Shown: positions 59,695 through 64,000 of the stretch, one piece after another
Position numbering within the stretch: position 1 is the first letter of the stretch
How the letters are laid out: every line of letters starts with the position of its first letter
Assembly (NCBI RefSeq): GCF_013167895.1
Contig: NZ_BLWC01000001.1
Location: 2,046,001-2,110,000, forward strand
DNA length: 64,000 bases
DNA from: Streptomyces fulvorobeus
GTDB lineage: Bacteria; Actinomycetota; Actinomycetes; Streptomycetales; Streptomycetaceae
Direction of reading: 5' to 3'
Position numbers and translations under genes: made by a program
Notes under the pieces: generated by a model
The model's database searches: none
What the model was told of the DNA's origin: nothing
The model's input: only the letters and a program-made list of their open reading frames with translations

Positions 59695-62669
59695 GTGCGG
59701 TTCGGGCGCAGGAAGCAGGCGACGGCCGTCGCCGTCGCCGTGATCGGCGGGCTGCTCGGTCCCGTCGTCCCGGCCGCGACGGCGGCCCCTGCCGTCCCCG
59801 GCCCGCCGGCCGCCGCGCCCGACCGGGCCGACGCCTCGCTGCCCTCCGTCTGGCCCCGCCCGCAGACCGTCAAGGCGTCCGGCCGGACCGTGCCCCTGGG
59901 TACCGAGGTCACCGTTCTCGCCGGGGCGGGCGCCGATCCGTACGCCGTGGACGCCCTGCGGACCGTGCTGCGCGAGGCGGGGGTCACCACCCTGCACGAC
60001 GCGTTCCCTGGGCGCGGCCCCGTGGTCCGTATCGGCGGTCCCGGTGCGCTGGAGGCCCTGCGGGTCCTGCGGGCCCCCGACCGCGCGGACCTGCCGTCCG
60101 GCGGCTACCGCATCGCGTCCGGCCCGGTCGCCGGACGCGACACCGTCGCCCTGGACGGCGTCGGCGAGGACGGCCTCTTCCACGCGGTCCAGACGTTGCG
60201 CCAGCTCATCCGCGACGGCGCTGTCGCCGGCGCCGTGGTGCGCGACTGGCCGAGCACGGCCGTCCGGGGGACGGCCGAGGGGTTCTACGGGCAGCCGTGG
60301 ACCCATGAGGAGCGGCTCGCGCAGATCGGCTTCATGGGGCGCACCAAGCAGAACCGCTACCTGTACGCGGCGGGCGACGACCCCTACCGCCAGGCCCGCT
60401 GGCGCGAGCCGTACCCCGCCGGGCACCGCGCGGAGTTCCGGGCACTGGCGAGGAAGGCGCGTGCCGAGCACGTGACACTCGGCTGGGCCGTCTCCCCCGG
60501 TCAGGCGATGTGCATGGCGTCGGATGGTGACATCAGGGCGCTGACGCGGAAGATCGACGCCATGTGGGCGCTGGGCGTGCGGGTCTTCCAGCTCCAGTTC
60601 CAGGACGTCAGCTACAGCGAGTGGCACTGCGACGACGACGCGGACACCTTCGGCAACGGCCCGCGAGCCGCGGCGCGGGCCCAGGCGCGCGTCGCGAGCG
60701 CCGTCGACCGGCATCTGGCGCAGCGCCACCCGGACGCGGAGCCGCTGACGGTGATGCCGACGGAGTACTACCAGAACGGTTCGACGGAGTACCGCGAGGC
60801 GCTCGCCGCGGAGCTCGACGACCGGGTGCAGGTGGCCTGGACCGGAGTCGGGGTCGTCCCGAAGACGATCACCGGGCGGGAGCTGGCCGGTGCCCGGTCC
60901 ACCTTCCGCCACCCCCTGGTCACCATGGACAACTACCCGGTCAACGACTACGCGCAGGACCGTATCTTCCTCGGCCCGTACACCGGCCGGGAGCCGGCGG
61001 TCGCGATCGGTTCGGCCGCGCTGATCGCCAACGCGATGGAGCAGCCGTCCGCCTCCCGCATCCCGCTTTTCACCGCCGCCGACTTCGCCTGGAACCCGCG
61101 GGGCTACCGGCCGCAGGAGTCCTGGCAGGCGGCGATGGACGACCTGGCGGGCGGCGACGCCGGGACCCGGGCCGCGCTGCACGCGCTGGCCGGCAACAGC
61201 GCGGCCTCCCTGCTCGGCGGCGCGGAGTCGGCCTACCTGCGGCCCCTGCTCACCGCGTTCTGGGCGTCCCGGGCGGCGAGCGGCCCGGAACGCGGTGAGG
61301 CGGCGCGCGAGCTGCGGGCGGCGTTCACCGTGATGCGCGAGGCCCCGGAGCGGCTGGCCGCCCCGGCGGAGGGGCGGCTCGACGACGAGGTACGTCCCTG
61401 GTCGGACCAGTTGGCCCGGTACGGCCGGGCGGGTGAGCTCGCCGTGGACCTGCTCCAGGCGCAGGCCCGGGGTGACGGGGCGGGCGCCTGGCGGGCGCGG
61501 CTGGAGCTGGACGGCCTGCGCGAGCGGATCAAGGACGGCGGGACGACGGTCGGCGAGGGCGTGCTTGGACCGTTTCTGGACCGGGTCCGCAAGGAGTCCG
61601 ACGGCTGGAACGGCGTCGACCGCGACTCGGGCACCGTCACCGAGGACGCGGACAGCTACACCGTCCGGCTGGGCCGCCCCCGCCCGGTGGACGCCGTGAC
61701 CGTCCTGACGGACCCCGGCGGCGGTTCCGCCGACGCGGTCCTGCAGGCCCACGTGCCGGGCGAGGGCTGGCGCGGTCTCGGCCCGCTCTCGGCGTCCGGC
61801 TGGACCCAGGCGTCCACCAAGGGCCTGCGGGCCGACGCGGTCCGGGTCAGCCTGCCGGCCGCGGCCCCCTCCTTCACCGGCACCCGGGCCCCGCTGCTCC
61901 CGGGCCCCGCCACCGGTGCCGCGGGTCCACGGGTGCGGGCGGTCGTGCCGTGGTTCGGTGACGAGCCCGCCGCCGGCCTGGCTCTCGTACGCGGCGAGAC
62001 GGACGCCGTGATCGGCGGCGGCCCGCAGCGTGTCGAGGCGCGGCTGGCCGGGCGGCGGCCCTCGGATGTGCGGGGGGCGCTGACCGCCGACGCGCCCGAG
62101 GGCATCACGGTGAAGGTCCCCAAGCGGACGACGGTCCCGCGCGGCTCCCGCACGGACGTCCCGGTGGACATCACGGTCCCGGCGGACACCCCGGCCGGTG
62201 AGTACCAGGTGCCGTTCAGCTTCGGCGGGGAGCGCAGCACCCTGACGGTGCGGGCCTTCCCCCTGCCGGGGGCGCCGATCTGGCCCGTACGGGCACGGCG
62301 TCCTCCTCCGGAGACGAGACCCCGGACTTCCCGGCGGCGGCCGCGTCGGACGGCGATCCCGCCACCCGCTGGTCCTCGCCCGTGGAGGACGGCGCCTGGT
62401 GGCAGACGGAGCTGGCGGAGCCGGTGCGGCTGGGCCAGGTGGTGCTGCGCTGGCAGGACGCGTACGCCTCGCGCTACCGCGTGCAGGTCTCGGCGGACGG
62501 CCGCACCTGGCGAACGGCGGCCACCGTGCGCGAGGGCCGGGGCGGGCGCGAGTCGGTCCGGATGGACGCGAAGGACACCCGGTTCATCCGGGTGCAGGGC
62601 GACGGCCGGGCCACGGAGTTCGGGTACTCGCTGTGGTCGGTGGAGGCGTACGCGGTGGCGGCGCGGTAG
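59695..62669 (+). CDS. Secreted GH84 beta-N-acetylglucosaminidase-like protein, one-base frame break
   Basis: Reconstructed length is 991 residues. An Ala-rich signal peptide (VAVIGGLLGPVVPAATAAPA) is followed by a GH20b-like N-terminal domain and a GH84 catalytic domain from GFYGQPWTHEERL (near residue 199). A helical region and a C-terminal F5/8-type (discoidin) carbohydrate-binding module come next. The module is in another frame; adding one G at 62268-62272 gives PLPGGADLARTGT and continues to 62669. At the active site the expected Asp-Asp pair reads Gln-Asp (LQFQDVSYSEW). GTG 59695 has a GAGAGG site. It may act on chitin-derived or host-type glycans. Confidence 0.88.
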
Positions 62670-62774
62670 CGGGGTCACAGGCCGTCGCGGTGCGACCGGG
62701 GCGGCACGGCGGCGGCGCCGAACGGGCGGCCGGCAGGCGTGGTCTCCCCGGTCGCCGGACGCGCCTGATGGCGC

Positions 62775-63311
62775 TCACGCCGATACGCCGTCGATCCGGG
62801 CCAGTACGTCGTCCGCGCCGAACGGCTGGAGATACGGCAGCCAGCGCGGGTCCCGGTGCCCGGTCCCGATGATCCGCCAGGCCAGACCGCTCGGCGGGGC
62901 CGGCGGGTGGCGCAGCCGCCAGCCGAGCTCCGGCAGGTGGCGGTCGGCCTTGACGTGGTTGCAGCGGCGGCAGGCCGCCACCACGTTGTCCCAGGCGTGC
63001 TGTCCGCCGCGGCTGCGCGGAATGACGTGGTCGACGCTGGTGGCCGCGGCGCCGCAGTACATGCAGCGCCCGCCGTCCCGGGCGAAGAGCGCCCGCCGGG
63101 TCAGGGGGACGGGCCCCCGGTAGGGGACCCGTACGAACCGCTTCAGCCGGATGACGCTGGGCGCGGCCACGGCACGGGTGGCACTGTGCAGGAACGCGCC
63201 GGACTCCTCAAGGCAGATCGCCTTGTTCTCCAGGACGAGGACGAGCGCGCGGTGGAGCGGTACGACGCCGAGCGGCTCGTACGACGCGTTGAGAACCAGG
63301 ACGTGCGGCAC
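62775..63311 (-). CDS. HNH endonuclease family protein
   Basis: A 178-residue protein with a conserved N-terminal segment (VLVLNASYEPLGVVPLHRALVL) and an HNH nuclease domain at about residues 80-120. The domain has structural Cys pairs CMYC and CRRC, the catalytic DHVIPRSRGG, and the Asn of WDNVVAACRRCN. This family is widespread and single-copy in actinobacteria; relatives in mycobacteria are usually annotated only as HNH endonucleases, with no defined substrate. ATG 63309-63311 is chosen. No phage or restriction genes are adjacent, so a repair or housekeeping role is as likely as defence. Confidence 0.9.
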   Translation of the reverse strand: MPHVLVLNASYEPLGVVPLHRALVLVLENKAICLEESGAFLHSATRAVAAPSVIRLKRFVRVPYRGPVPLTRRALFARDGGRCMYCGAAATSVDHVIPRSRGGQHAWDNVVAACRRCNHVKADRHLPELGWRLRHPPAPPSGLAWRIIGTGHRDPRWLPYLQPFGADDVLARIDGVSA

Positions 63312-63630
63312 GGTGGATGCCTCCTTGTACGCCGGCGGCGCGTGGCTCGCGCCGGGACGATCCGATCTCAGTCTCTCCTCATGCCTGGTCCGAACGCCAC
63401 CACGTGCCGGTAACGGGCCGGGGGATTTTTCTCACTCCCCCCCGGCCCGGTGCCGTCCGGGGCGCCCGGGAACAGGCGCTTCACCACGGCGGCCGCCCGC
63501 CCTGGGCGATCGGCCACACGTGGTGTATCCCCGGGTGAGACGTGTCTCTCCCCCGAACACGGCAACGAACCACTCCCCTGGCGTCGTTACTGTTGTTGGT
63601 CACCCGTCGCCGCTCATGGAGGTCCCCGCC
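63312..63630. other. 319-base intergenic region with a G/C hairpin
   Basis: This is divergent promoter DNA between the HNH gene (minus) and the channel gene (plus). CGGGCCGGGGG (63414-63424) pairs with CCCCCGGCCCG (63439-63449), with ATTTTT in the loop, about 100 bases upstream of HNH. I see no further gene. Confidence 0.5.
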
Positions 63631-64000
63631 GTGCACCTGTCCGCCCTCTTGGCCGCAGCGCCCTCACCGGAACCGGTCGGTTCCCTCGGTGAGGCCGCCG
63701 AACAGGCCGGAAACGCCGCGGGCTGGGTCGAGGAGAACTGGTCCACCTGGCTGAGCACCGGTCTGCGCATCCTGCTCATCGCGGCCGTGGCGCTCGTGCT
63801 GCGCTACGTGATCCGGCGCGCCCTGACCAACCTCATCGAGCGGATGAACCGCAGCGCCCAGGCGGTGGAGGGCACCGCCCTCGGTGGTCTGCTGGTCAAC
63901 GCGGAGCGACGCCGCCAGCGCTCGGAGGCGATCGGTTCCGTACTCCGTTCGGTGACGTCGTTCATGATCCTCGGCACGGCGGGCCTGATGATCCTGGGCG
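63631..64000 (+). CDS. Mechanosensitive ion channel (MscS family), N-terminal part
   Basis: The first 123 residues of a membrane protein cut by the window end. After a short polar N-terminus, a first membrane segment (TGLRILLIAAVALVLRYVI) is followed by a basic stretch (LTNLIERMNR, NAERRRQRSEAIGSVLRS) and the start of a second segment (VTSFMILGTAGLMILG). This order matches actinobacterial MscS-type channels, which open under membrane tension. GTG 63631 has GGAGGT seven bases upstream; ATG 63616 overlaps that site and is less likely. Confidence 0.82.
   Translation, partial: MHLSALLAAAPSPEPVGSLGEAAEQAGNAAGWVEENWSTWLSTGLRILLIAAVALVLRYVIRRALTNLIERMNRSAQAVEGTALGGLLVNAERRRQRSEAIGSVLRSVTSFMILGTAGLMILG

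Overview
The window is chromosomal DNA of a Streptomyces species or very close relative. The evidence is very high GC with strong G/C preference at third codon positions, frequent GTG starts, two ClpP genes with a ClgR-type operator, actinobacterial families (Scr1-type XRE/DUF6879 pair, DUF4233, mycothiol-reductase-like DsbA protein, Nei2-type glycosylase), and an mre spore-wall cluster. From memory, the gene order resembles the conserved core of Streptomyces chromosomes around mreB-ndk-folC-valS-clpX-clpP-tig.

Layout. 1-2450: an accessory four-gene minus-strand operon (DUF6879 protein, Scr1-type regulator, two small proteins) lying beyond the 3' end of a TIGR03960-type radical SAM gene. 2451-13064: the radical SAM gene, a CYTH-CHAD protein, and the cell-wall cluster mreB-mreC-mreD-mrdA-rodA, with ndk upstream. 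13176-17774: DUF4233, folC and valS. 17911-18909: a Pro/Gln/Gly-rich membrane-anchored protein. 18981-22701: a small accessory island with an IS5-family element split by an IS110-family element, a gene for a small cysteine-rich secreted protein with foreign codon usage, and a HigB/HigA-like toxin-antitoxin pair. That pair lies between two copies of the clpX 3' end. 22767-27242: clpX, clpP2, clpP1 and tig (protein quality control). 27392-27720: tRNA-Pro(TGG) and tRNA-Gly(TCC).

28562-41107: acyltransferase, HD protein, SpoIIE-type phosphatase, DNA glycosylase, rpiB, three paralogous amino-acid permeases interleaved with bioY, glycerophosphodiesterase, acetyltransferase and P-loop kinase. 41181-54294: a mycothiol-reductase-like protein, two paralogous aminopeptidase N genes, an AbiEi-like protein, a large secreted subtilase, asd, DUF1203 and a glyoxalase-fold protein. 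Peptidases and permeases together suggest peptide and amino-acid scavenging. 54409-64000: allantoicase, a LysR regulator, malQ preceded by a repeat-encoded small protein, a secreted GH84 family protein, an HNH nuclease and the start of an MscS channel.

A cross-cutting observation is that at least five reading frames (mreB, the subtilase, the glyoxalase-fold gene twice, GH84) need one extra G or C inside a short homopolymer to become full length. Two or three more genes (permease at 35598, acyltransferase near 28562, possibly the IS110 transposase) look the same at their N-termini. This looks like systematic homopolymer under-calling in the assembly rather than gene decay. Genes are annotated over their reconstructed extents, with the break positions stated.
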